Origin: Nectonema munidae
Taxonomy: Eukaryota; Nematomorpha; Nectonematoida; Nectonematidae
Length of the DNA stretch: 64,000 nt
Direction of reading: 5' to 3'
Assembly: GCA_030549495.1 (NCBI GenBank)
Contig: JAUIRK010000463.1
Span: 619,001 to 683,000 of the forward strand
In this document: positions 1-10,257 of the stretch, piece after piece
Numbering within the stretch: position 1 is the first letter of the stretch
How the letters are laid out: the number at the start of each line of letters is the position of its first letter
Made by a program: the position numbers and the translations under genes
Notes under the pieces: generated by a model
The model's input: the letters and a program-made list of their open reading frames with translations, nothing else
Databases searched by the model: none
Told to the model about the DNA's origin: nothing

Positions 1-153
1 CCCCCCCCTCCCACTCAATTTTCCAAGCATCTCTACTCAATTTTTCAAGCTTAAATATGTTTTAAATGAATTACATCCTATAAAGTGCGCTTGTGAAGAA
101 GTCTTTTCTTTATACATTGGTAGTTTCTATAAATATATATTATAAAATTGTCC

Positions 154-1671
154 CTTTTCATTTTCAAAATGGGAAATAAAAATGGGAACTATCAAATTCA
201 AAAGGGCAAATGACTAATTCAAAATGGGACTTTTTTTGCATTTTTTTGAATAAATTTTTTCATGTTTTTCTTTCATTCATTTAAACTTTTGCCAAAGCCT
301 TCATTTGAATGAAAAAAAGTAAACAAATTTGAACAAAAAAATTTTATTCAAATTTTTTGAGAAAATTTTCACTAGAGGTTGTTCAAATTAGCAATTGTAA
401 AATTTCAATAAAACTTTTTTTGATAATTCTTCGTTCCATTTTATTCTTCGACAATATGCCAAATCAAAAGTTGAAAAAAGTTGAATCATTAGATAAAAAA
501 AATCAAATTTTAACTGTTTACGAAGCAGACGGTGATTGGGAGGCATTGGCAAAAAGTCTCGGAGTTAAAAAAACACTCTTTATAGATGGATCGAAGAGAG
601 AAACAAGCCAGATGGAAGAGGTGGAGCTCGAAATGCGAAAATTAATGAACAACATAAAAAAAAATTTCATAGAATGCTTCGAATCCAATGCGAGAATATC
701 TCTATCACAGATCAAAAGTCAATTTACCGAAAAGATTTCTTTTGAAATTTCAAAAGAAAGCATTAGACGTCACCATGACCTATTACTGTACACTTTAAAA
801 GAAGTTCGCTTTGAACCAGAAAGGGCTAATTCACTCATAAATAAAGAAAAAGAAAAAGTTTGTTGTCGAGCTTCTGGAACAACAACCTGAGGGAAAACCC
901 ATTTTGTTTATGGATGAAACAAATTTTAATATACACATTTCAAGAAATCAAGGTCGATCAAAACGAGGCCTCAGATGCTCCGTGGCCGCTGCAGCTTCAA
1001 AGGGAGCAAACATTCATTTGATAGGTGCAATTAGCTCTTTTGGGTTAGTTTATCATGAAATTAGAAGAGGATCCTTCAAAAAAACGAAGCTGAAAATTTC
1101 ATCAAAACCACCCTGAGGAAAGCCTTAGAGCTACACCAAGTTTATGTTGTGTTGGTTATGGACAATGCTCCTTGCCACTCGGGTATTGAAAATATTTTAA
1201 ACGATGAAGAATTTTCTCTTCATAAAATTCTGCGTTTGGAGCCATATAGCCCAATGTTGAATCCGATCGAATCAATTTGGAGTAAAGTGAAAGCCAGGGT
1301 CAAAAAGAAGTGGGCTGAAATATCAAGTGAGGTTTTATATAATTCTCCTTGGGAATAATGGAATTTAGAACAAAAAAACTGGAAAAAATAGTTGCTTTGG
1401 CAGTCGATGAGATAAATCCTTCTTTTTCAAATTCTATTGCCAAAATTCAGCGTTTGTTTCCTGATGTTTTAAATTGTGCTGATGTTCAATTTTGATTTTT
1501 TTTTGTTTTGATATCAAATAAACTTGTTCGAAAACTTCTATTTTTATGAAATATCAGAAACTCAATAAAAGTTCTAATAAAAAATTATTCAAAAAAAATT
1601 AAAAAAAGTCCCATTTTGAATTTGCTATTTTCCATTTTGAATTTGCTATTTCCCATTGTGAACATGAAAAG
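154..1671 (+). mobile_element. Tc1/mariner (IS630-type) DNA transposon, decayed
   Basis: A 1.5-kb element bounded by long imperfect terminal inverted repeats of about 75-85 bp. The left end (154 to about 240) and the reverse complement of the right end (about 1598-1671) both begin CTTTTCAT and both carry internal copies of a motif like AATTCAAAATGGGA. Between them lies a transposase broken by two frameshifts. I could not see a clean TA target duplication, so the exact outer bases are uncertain. Decay shows that this copy is inactive. Confidence 0.8.
456..1495 (+). pseudogene. Tc1/mariner-family DDE transposase, two frameshifts
   Basis: The reading frame is split into three parts: 456-890 (N-terminal DNA-binding half, starting MPNQKLKK), about 892-1116 and about 1135-1495. 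The second part carries the first catalytic aspartate in FMDETNFN. The third carries the second in VMDNAPCHS and the glutamate in SPMLNPIESIW, the usual IS630/Tc1/mariner DDE signature. I count 35 residues between the second D and the E, so this is not the classic Tc1 34-residue spacing. The enzyme would cut and paste its own element in the nucleus. Two frame breaks mean it makes no functional transposase. The upstream ATG at 357 is in frame but adds 33 residues with no family resemblance, so I prefer 456. Confidence 0.8.
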
Positions 1672-1904
1672 ATATAGAGTATTTTTTGAGTATATGAATA
1701 TGTATTCAAGCTGTTCTAACAATAGGAATCAGCACTGAATTCTGTGAGAGAATTGTTTCGACCCTTAAAAGAGTTTTCGATTTTTAAACTATTTCAACAA
1801 AAAGTCAAGAAGGCTGAATGTTTGACATGTAAATTGCTTTATTGTTAATAAAATGAGTTAATTATACTCCTCAATCCTCATCACAGAATAAGAGAATAAT
1901 TTTA

Positions 1905-2561
1905 TTGAAGCCGAAAGGCATTGATGAAATTATAACAGTTTTGTCAATATATGCGCCTCAAGTTCGTTATAGTAGAGAGGGAAAAATGAGTTTGCAGAAA
2001 ACTAGATAGTTTACTATCAGAAATTCCTGACAGTGAAACAGTTATTTTGGCAGGTGACTTTAACGGTCAAATCGGCAAGGATAGTTATGGGTACGATGGA
2101 GTTCATGGTGGACACGGTTTTGGTATTAGAAACGAAGAAGGCGAAAGGATATTAGACTTGGCACAAAGAAACGATTTGACCATATGTAACACAAATTTTA
2201 GAAAGAAGGATAGTCATTTGATAACATATAGCAGTGGGGGCAAAAAAGCCGAATAGACTTCTTCATGGTCAAACAGGGAAAAAGAAAATGTGTCAAGAAT
2301 TGCAAAGTTATCCCTGGAATTGACAATGTTATAATTTATATGTTTATCACTAAAGAGAAAAAACGAAAAGTTATGAAGATAGGTAGATTTAAGACATGGC
2401 TACTCGAATATAAAAAAAATCAGGAAAGATACGAGAAAATAGTTGATAAAAGTTTGATGGAAAAACAAATAGGTGAAGATATTGAAGAAATGTGGAGTCA
2501 CCTTAAAAACAGTTTGTTGGTTGCAAGTAAGGAAGTGCTGGGTAAAACAAAAAAAAGGTAA
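1905..2561 (+). pseudogene. LINE endonuclease (APE-type) remnant
   Basis: An AP-endonuclease-like segment in several frames. It includes a start-of-domain stretch ending in SIYAPQV, the metal-site motif AGDFNGQIG (2047-2073) and a downstream ICNTNFRKKDSHLITY stretch typical of LINE endonucleases. The frame breaks at about 1995 and 2256. In an intact element this enzyme nicks target DNA to prime reverse transcription. The stretch to 2561 is a linker of basic, helical character. Confidence 0.75.
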
Positions 2562-2728
2562 GAAAACTCAAAAAGAAACATGGTGATGGAAGGAGGAGGT
2601 TAGAGAAGTATTGAAAGATAAAAAGTTAGCTTTCAAGAAATGGCAGAAAAGTAAGTCAGAAGAGGATAAACAGATATATAGAATTAAGAAGAGAGAAGCA
2701 AAAAGGACTATCTCTGAATTGAAAGCAA

Positions 2729-4423
2729 ATGAAACAGAAAAAAATGTACAAATCACTGGGGAATAAAGATGGGGACAAGCAAATTTTCAAACTTGCAACA
2801 TCTAGGCAAAGAGATATTCAAGAAACTGGAAATGTGGACATTATAAAAACAGAAGGAAAAATTTTATTCAAGGATGAGGAAATTGAGAACAGATGGAAAG
2901 AGTATTTTGAGGAGCTACTAAATCTTGAAAATAACCATGGACACACAGATAAAGGAGAAAAAGTTGTGGGTCCTGAGTTTGTTTTGGAAGAAAAAGAAGT
3001 ATTGGAAGCAATGAAAGAAATGAAAAAAAACAAAGCAACAGGAATCAGCGAAGTTAGTATAGATATGATAAAAGCAGGCGGAGAAAAATGTTTGAAGATG
3101 ACGACTAGATTGCTGGAATTCATTTGGAAGGAAGAAAGAATGCAGGAAGAATGGACTAAAAGCTCAATTATTCCGATTTACAAGAATAAAAGAGATGTGT
3201 TGAATTGCAAAAATTACCGGGGAATTAAATTGCTAGAACATGGGTTGAAACTGCTAGAGAGAATTTTGAGTAGACGCGATAGAAATCAAGTAATTATAGA
3301 CTCGAATCAGTTTGGCTTCATGCATGGTAAAAGTACAGTGGATCCGATATTTATAGTAAGACAATTGATGGAAAAAAGACTAGAAGGAAATCTGCCTTTA
3401 TTTTGTAGCTTTGTAGACTTAGAGAAGGCATATGACAGAGTTCCAAGAGATATCGTATACTGGAGCTTGAGAGAAAAAGGTGTTAGTGAAAATCTTGTAA
3501 GGTTAATTCAGGAAACATACAGGAACTCTAAGACTTCGATTAGAACAATGAATGGATGTTCACAGGAGTTTGATATAAATATAGGCTTACACCAAGGTTC
3601 GACACTTAGTCCATTACTTTTTGCAATTGTTATAGGTGAATCCTCGAAAAATATCAGAAAAGATGACCTTTGGAAACTTTTGTTCGCTGATGATTTGGTA
3701 ATAATAGCAGACCGCGAAAAGTAAATGCAAGAAAGACTCTCGAAGGAAAAGGAAAGTCTCGAAGGAAAAGGCCTGAGATTGAATTCACGTAAGACTGAAG
3801 TGATGAAAGTCTGTAGGAATGATAACGCTGGGATAAGCATAAAAGATAAGCATGGGATCGAATTGAAACAAGTGCAAGAGTTCAAGTATTTAGGGTCAGT
3901 TATTGAAAAGGAAGGAGGTTGTAGTAAGGATGTAGTACAGTCGAGGTTAAGACTGTTGTTAAACGATAAAAAGCTGCCAATGAAACTGAAGGCCAACGTG
4001 TATTTAGCCATAGTGAGACCAGTCATGACTCACGGTTCAGAATGTTCGTGTCTGAAAAAGAAAGAAAAGAACAAGTTGGAAGTGTCTGAAATGAAAATGC
4101 TGAGAATGATGTTAAATGTAACAAGAAGAGATAGAATCAGGAATAAAGAAATAAGACGAAGAACGAAAGTAATGACGAGTGTGATAGATATAATCGAAAA
4201 GAACAAAATGAGATAGTATGGACACGTGCTGAGAAGGGAAAAAGATGAGAAAATAAGGAAAGCATACGATGAGCAGGTAAAAGGAAAAAGAAAAAGAGGA
4301 AGGCAAAAAATGAGATGGGGAGATGATTTGGAAGAAAATATGAAAAAATTTGGTTTGAAAGAAAGCGATGCTACAGACAGAAAGCTTTGGAGAGAACCGA
4401 TCAAAGCCATCGACCCCCAATAA
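2729..4423 (+). pseudogene. LINE reverse transcriptase, interrupted
   Basis: The first frame (2729-3724) holds RT blocks: KNYRGIKLL, NQFGFMHGKSTVD, motif A in FVDLEKAYDRVPR, motif B in GLHQGSTLSPLLF and the catalytic FADDLVI. A stop at 3722 (TAA) separates it from 3725-4216, which continues in frame with thumb-region motifs (LNSRKTEVM, EFKYLGSVI, ECSCLKKK in place of the usual E-W motif). Another stop at 4214 precedes the YGHVLRR segment (to 4423). Because the frame continues past both stops, these are recent point changes in an otherwise well kept RT. Confidence 0.85.
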
Positions 4424-4836
4424 GGGGATAAGATGAAGAAAAATCCTCATAACCTAACTTTTATGACCTTCTTTAGCTCTTGTTTCCGATGTTGATCGAA
4501 TTTGCTTCTAGAAAAGAAAATTTTATAGTGTGTATTACTTTTATGCTTGTTTTTATGAGTGCATAATTGCCTTTTTGGAAATAGATTATTTTTTATTGCT
4601 ATGTGTTACGTATATTGGAAAGAGATTTGCATTGAGTAAATGGTAGTGTGTGATGAAGTGAAATCGTAATTGAAATAGAAAGATAGAGCAGGTTTGATTA
4701 GCGTCATTGATGTGTGTATAAGAGAAGAAGGAGAAAAAAAATCAAATAATAAGAAAGAATGTCATATTTTTGAAATATCCATTATAAAATATTATTCAAT
4801 AATTCATTTTTTTGTTGTTTTTTTCGCACATTTTAA
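4424..4836. other. Gap with no recognised feature
   Basis: AT-rich sequence between the LINE 3' end and the BED-finger reading frame. I see no further coding signal, inverted repeat or RNA gene. It may hold the LINE 3' untranslated end and a promoter for the next reading frame. Confidence 0.5.
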
Positions 4837-5268
4837 ATGGCAACGTTAACATCTCAGCAAGTTTCATCTCATTTGAAAGCTGGCTTATATAAAATAAAAA
4901 GTGTAAATGGATTGAAATTGGAGGTCTGGAAGATGTTTGGTATCGTGGTAAATGAAAAAAACACTGATTTGGATTTTGCCGCTTTTAAAGTATGCTTTCA
5001 AGCTTTCGCTTATTGTGGAAGAAAAACAGGTACTTCTATTCTTAGGAGACACAAGTGCAAAATATATCCTAATCAAATTTTACTGACAGATGTTATCAAG
5101 CCAGTTTTGAATAATGCTAAAGTTATTTCGAAAGCTAAAAACGAAAACATTAAACTGACATGCGTCCGTTTTTTAGCTAAAGATCTTAGACGATTTGAAA
5201 TGATCGGTTGTAGTGGATTCATTGACTTAGTTCAAGAGGTAAACTCTAACGCTTTTTTAAATTTGTAA
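4837..5268 (+). pseudogene. BED zinc-finger / hAT transposase N-terminal fragment
   Basis: A 143-residue frame. Residues about 28-72 look like a BED finger (VWKMFGIV, a Cys pair around FAYC, then GTSILRRHKC); the first Cys pair is spaced oddly compared with a normal CxxC. Residues 105-135 contain KDLRRFEMIGCSGFIDLVQ, the segment that in hAT transposases follows the finger (the DLRPF-like motif). The catalytic domain is absent downstream. The codons after DLVQE read gag-gtaaac, a plausible splice donor, so this could be a first exon whose partner exons were lost, or a solo domesticated fragment. In hAT enzymes the finger binds transposon ends. Confidence 0.6.
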
Positions 5269-5564
5269 AATTATTTTATATGAAAAAACAAACTATACAA
5301 ATTAAAAAAATACAAATTTGAAAAATCCAAGGGCTAATCTTTTGTAATTCTATATTCAAAATTTGAAATATTGAAATTGTTGATGGAACAATTTGTTTAT
5401 TCAGATAACAAAAGTGTTAAGACAATTTTTTTCAAACAAAACTTTATTTGTAAAAAAATTTAATAAATTTTTTTAAAGTAGTATGTATATAGTATATCTA
5501 TAATCATTTTTTTCCAAGCAGGTTAAGAATATAAATAACATTTAATTAGCTTTGTATTATTTAG

Positions 5565-5722
5565 ATAAAATGCGGGTCGGGTGCGGGTGCAAATTGATAA
5601 ATGCGGGTTCAAATTGAAAAAATGCATGGCGGGGCGGGTGCAAATTGATATAATGTGGGGCGGGGCCGATGCAAATTGAATAATTGCGGGGCGGGCGGGT
5701 GCGGATACCCATACAGTGAAAT
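5565..5722. repeat. GC-rich degenerate tandem repeat
   Basis: About five variants of a unit like GCGGGTGCAAATTGATA, 25-37 bp long, in otherwise strongly AT-rich DNA. Runs of GGGGCGGG alternate with a conserved CAAATTGA core. It looks like a decayed minisatellite. No coding sense was seen on either strand. Confidence 0.7.
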
Positions 5723-6088
5723 ACTCAAATCTCAAAAGCAGCGGTATAGCAATTTTCTGCAGTTCTTCTGAAAGGATACGTTGTATTTGTGCTTTTTATC
5801 TTTAAAACTACCTCTATGACATAGTAGTGTATCTGATATAAGGAATACAATCCTAGAAATAAGATAACTATCTTTTTTTGAAAAAGTAAAAAGTCAATAA
5901 TTTCTGGAGCAGGAGAAAAATAATTTAACTATGCTTTCTCCCCCTACCACATGCGTTTTTGAAATTCTAACACATGGTTAGTGTCCAAGCTAATAATATT
6001 TTTTTACAATTTAAATTTTAGACTTCCTTTCTGAAATAATACTTCTATGGCATTAAAATTAACTAATTTCCACAAATTAAAAATTCTA

Positions 6089-6309
6089 ATGGACTACAGC
6101 AGAACATGGTGAGAATTCCTTTTTAAATGAGTTTTTGCTGTTTATATTCTTGATTTATTTTAAGGATGATTTCAGCTGCTCTATTTGGCACGTCAGCATT
6201 TTTGTTCGGAAGTTCTATCATAGAATTGCATCCGATTGTTTCTAGAATACCGATTTATAACACCGATCCGTATTTCAAAAAAGAACCCAAGAAGTCATTT
6301 TTCGATTAA
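6089..6309 (+). CDS. Candidate two-exon gene for a 54-residue single-pass membrane protein
   Basis: Exon 1 is 6089-6108 (ATG at 6089); exon 2 is 6165-6309 (stop TAA 6307-6309). The 56-bp intron starts with a strong donor, gtgaga, and ends tttattttaag. Unspliced, the frame stops immediately after the seventh codon, so the long frame depends on splicing. The product starts MDYSRTW, continues with a hydrophobic segment (about residues 7-26, ISAALFGTSAFLFGSS) and ends with a short charged tail rich in K, E and D. Size and layout resemble small subunits or assembly factors of inner-membrane complexes, but I do not recognise the family. A poly(A) signal follows 60 bases after the stop. Not proven: there is no second copy or transcript to compare. 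Confidence 0.55.
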
Positions 6310-6958
6310 TTTTATTTCTTTTTCTACGCCTTGGAATGTTTTGTTTGCAAAATTACGCTATTATTTTCAATAAAATCATTAAAAATTATTTTTTCATAAA
6401 CTTACTATTGAAATTACTTTGGCCAAACCCATGACAAGCTTTAAAGTTATCATGTAAAATTTTATTTTTAATTTTACTGAAAATGATTAAGATTTGGGAT
6501 GAAACATATTGAAGATAGATAACACAGTCACTATGTCAAATTTTTTATCTAAAAAATATATTTTTTGACTTTACATTTTTAGAAATGTGACTATCAAAAA
6601 GTCTTTTGGCTTAAATTTTTTGTTAGCGCACAAACTATTTATATAATTGTAAACTATTAAACGTATGAATAATAAAGAATGTTTTTTTAATAGGCAAAAT
6701 GATTTCTCAACCTACACAGAGGTTGTCTGACATTTTTATAGAAAAGAGTACTTTCTAGATGAAATATTCGTGTCTCAAATAGTTTTTAATTTCGCATTCA
6801 ACCTTTAAGGTCGGTTTCTTTTTATAAATTTCATACGCATCATTTATACCAAAGAAAGATTGAGTATAAAGATTTGTCAATTATATCGCATTTTCTGTTA
6901 AAATGTTCTTCCTTCAAGTTAAAGTTTCTTTATATTTCCTTTAATTCTAATCAATTAG
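6310..6958. other. Gap after the small gene
   Basis: AT-rich, with no coding signal recognised. It contains the presumed 3' UTR and poly(A) signal of the small gene, then sequence without visible structure. Confidence 0.4.
6369..6374 (+). terminator. Poly(A) signal of the small gene
   Basis: AATAAA 60 bases downstream of the stop codon of the 54-residue gene, in the right place and strand for its 3' end. Confidence 0.5.
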
Positions 6959-7124
6959 TTGGGGATGATTCACAATTGACGTCAACATTTTTTTGCTTAA
7001 TTTTAACCTACCCTCCCTATTATCAACTTTGGACTATTTATTTTGTTTACAAATTCTTCATTTGTCAACTTATCGACACCCCCTCTCCCAGTCTTTGATT
7101 GACATCAATTGTGAATGACCCCAA
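6959..7124. mobile_element. MITE with about 25-bp terminal inverted repeats
   Basis: The left end begins TTGGGGATGATTCACAATTG and the reverse complement of the right end begins TTGGGGTCATTCACAATTG, continuing in both into a GACGTCAA/GATGTCAA motif. Only 166 bp lie between the outer ends, with no coding capacity. It is a non-autonomous DNA element of unknown superfamily. Confidence 0.65.
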
Positions 7125-10038
7125 ATAAATTATAACGATTAAACCAATCTTCTTCATTTTCAAGAGTGTTGACTATTCTCCTTACTTCAGGTAGGTTATT
7201 GCTGTAATAAATAGCTGCTTTCAACCAAGTTGGAGGAAAAAAAAATTTCTTATTTGAATGTTAATATTTTACCTTCAGCCATTTCGTCAACCAATTTTTG
7301 GCTTTGTGAAACCGAAAGTACCGAAAAACCCATATTGGAAAACAGTAAGAATACTTTGATGGCAGAGTTGTGAAGGGGAATAATATTAGATTCAAAAATT
7401 TATTTTGCTACCATTTTTGGAAAACTTTTTTTGAAATTTGTATCAAATTGGTCAAACTTTCATTTTTTGAACAACTTTCTTTTAAAGCTTTGTCCTTTTT
7501 TCCTATTTTGATGACTTTTCACGAAAAATGTTTTACAATTGTTTTACATAGTTTACAAAACAGATTTCATGTAGGATTAACTGTGAATTTCTCAGGATAT
7601 TTTTAATAAAAGTGTTTATACTAGTTTTAGAACATTTAGATTTTGGCATTTTACACTAAAGAATTTAAATTAGTCTTAAAAATAACATGAAAATCCATTT
7701 ATATTAAATATGTTAATATGATTACACATAAAAAACAGTGATAAATTAATTTTCCAAAAAAAACTTTAAAACTCTAAGTACACTCCAAATATTCATCCGA
7801 ATAATATTTGGAATACAGATGTATAAAATTTCCCCAAAGATATTTAAACTTTGCTGAAGACATTAAAAGATTTAGAAAATAAAAGATTTGTCATTGAAAT
7901 TTAGTAATAGAGAAACGCTTAAATTACAGAATCAATAAAATATTTTTGAAAAACTTGTTTTAAAATTTCAACAATTCAAAAGTGAAATAAAGCAAGATAG
8001 TATAATCAAATCTTCATTAATCCTGTTGTATAAATCCATTTAAAATCGAATACCTCCTCTTCTAATAAGATGTCATTTTCAATAATTTTTTACCTCTTTT
8101 CGCGCTACTCTATTACTCTAGCTATCGTATATCAGTTTCAAAAAAATGTATGAGATTTTTGTTGATTTAAATTAAAAAAATTATAACACTAGTTTGAGAA
8201 TAGAGCCTTCTTTTCTCTTCATTTTTGTGTTTTAATGTTTTTAAAACTTTTTTCCTAAACACCTATTTTTTATATAAAAAAAAATTTAAATTTTATTATA
8301 TTTAAAACAATTAATTTCACATTTTTTTTAATTTTAATCTGTCTTTCTTAAATATCGTTATCACGTAGATTATAGAGATAATACAATGAATATATCGAAT
8401 GTAATAAAGAATGTTATATACGCGTCATATTTTGAGTACATGAAATCTCAAATGTCAATCATTTGTTTAATTCGCCTTCATTGGATCACAGAATGTTTGC
8501 GTACTTGAATACCATCTCTAAATTTGCATGATAATCTTTTGCTGCAAAAGCAGCGTTTAATTAAAGTGTCATACATAACTAATTAATTACACATCATCAT
8601 AAGATAAAAGTGATGAAGTTTATCATTGTATTCTTTTGTGCTTATTTCAATAACTAAATTCTCATCTATAAAAACACGCTATCGATGCTCTTCATGAGTG
8701 GGAATTGTGAAGAATAGACAGATCTTCATTGATACAAGATAGAAGCAGAGTTTATTTTTTGGACATGATGGGAGCCAATAGTAGATTTTTCCATTTTTGT
8801 GTAGACCCATGGTATTTTCTACGACAGTATCCTTCGTTATATAGTTTTTTTTTATCAAAATCAAAATGTTTATATAATAATTTCATTATTTTACTCATAA
8901 TTCATTTAATTATTTGTTATTTTATTCATTAGTTCAATTTTTAATAAATTTTAAGTGTTTACTTTGATTGAATTGTATTCCATGTCTTTATGATTTTAAT
9001 ATTAATTTGGTTTTTATTCTATTGTTTTCCCTTACTATTTATTTCACAACGGTGTAGCTCCTTGGATAAATTTTATTGCAAAATTTTTTTCAATTAGTTA
9101 CAATATGTCATTGAAATATGTACTGCATCCTACACGCTTCTGCTTTATGTTGCAACGCAAAACGTCTGATCTATTTTCTTCAACATCATTTATTAAATTG
9201 CCTTATTGGTTTGTATTTGTAGTTTTGTGTCACTTACATTGTTATCAAATATATTTTCAAATTTAAAAAACTAAATGTAAAACTTTGTTCTTTTACAAGG
9301 TAAAAGCTTAAAAAAGGGGTGTAATAAAAATGTTGATTCTTTAATTTTATTGAATTTTTCAGCCTTTTTTTATGAGTTGCAAAAACACAACGCTAGACCA
9401 AAATAACAAACATTTTTGTTACGTTTTGGCAACGTTAGGCACTAAAGAGGGTATTCAGTTATTTTTCAATATAGAAGCTGGTATTTCACAGAACATCTTC
9501 ATGAATAAATATGTCATTAATCTTTACCATTTTTAATTTTTTGATGAGGTGAGATTTAGTAAAACCCTCATGTTTGTACAGCCTACACTTTTTATACCAG
9601 TATTGATTATTATTATAAAAATGTAAATAATTCAAATATACTTATCGAATTATAATTTAACATTTTCCGTACACAACTGTTGACGATAAAGGTAGCCGTA
9701 AAAGCAGTACAAAATGGCATAATTTTAGAACAATTAGTTAATTAGATTTTTCTTTCATTAAATTATCTTAAATTCGTTACATTTAGAGATTTATTTTTCA
9801 GGAAAATCATTTAATCCCTAAAAAGATCATTAATACAAGAATAATAATAATAATCCATGCCCACTAAAAGATCAATAGTATATAAATTACCAGTACCTGC
9901 ATGATCAATACACCTTCAGTGATTCATACGCGATAAATGATCCCTATACCCTATGTTCCTTGCGAAGTGAGAAACGAATAGGGAAATCCACTTGTGTATT
10001 ATAAATGTCAATAATAAGTTTTTCAAAGTAAAAAAATA
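7125..10038. other. Intergenic stretch, no gene recognised
   Basis: About 2.9 kb of AT-rich DNA between the MITE and the 3' end of alpha-spectrin. Reading frames here are short (under 80 codons), rich in F, I, K, L and N, and match nothing I know. No RNA gene or clear repeat was seen. Confidence 0.5.
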
Positions 10039-10044
10039 TTTATT
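10039..10044 (-). terminator. alpha-Spec: Poly(A) signal of alpha-spectrin
   Basis: On the minus strand AATAAA lies 85 bases beyond the alpha-spectrin stop codon (10131-10129), the first such hexamer downstream. It suggests a short 3' UTR. Confidence 0.55.
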
Positions 10045-10128
10045 ATAACTAAATATAAAACATAAATGGAAAAAAGAGAAGACAAAAAACATATAAAGTA
10101 AAAAAGTTGAAAGGAAACTAAAATGATT

Positions 10129-10257
10129 TCAAGAGACAAATAGAGAGCGAGTGAAGTCGGTGTAATCATAAGCTCCTTTTATTTCTCTTCCTGTTTTCAG
10201 ATCTATATAAGGCTTCATTTGACGTACACAGTAGTCAGCTTGTTCGTAGGTAAGGTT
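10129..10257 (-). CDS. alpha-Spec: alpha-spectrin exon 41 (last)
   Basis: Residues 2395-2436: [20 protein letters not shown] and [13 protein letters not shown], stop TGA. The intron to exon 40 is 54 bp; without splicing the frame stops at the acceptor. Confidence 0.95.
   Translation of the reverse strand, partial: NLTYEQADYCVRQMKPYIDLKTGREIKGAYDYTDFTRSLFVS

Larger units (their letters stand above)
1890..4423 (+). mobile_element. Non-LTR retrotransposon (LINE), 5'-truncated and decayed
   Basis: The order is endonuclease then reverse transcriptase then C-terminal region, on one strand, with several frameshifts and stops. The 5' end starts inside the endonuclease (around ITVLSIYAPQV near 1930), which is the usual 5' truncation of LINEs. 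No LTRs are visible. The C-terminal block with YGHVLRR and a RGRQKMRW stretch is typical of RTE/CR1-like arthropod LINEs; I cannot assign the clade more precisely. The 3' end lies shortly after the stop at 4423. Confidence 0.85.

Noticed and set aside
3508-4450. Long minus-strand reading frames opposite the LINE
   Set aside because: They are antisense shadows of the RT coding strand, rich in S, F and L with no domain.
7370-7606. 78-codon plus-strand frame in the intergenic region
   Set aside because: Composition F/K/L/S-rich as expected from AT-rich noncoding DNA; no motif, no conserved context.
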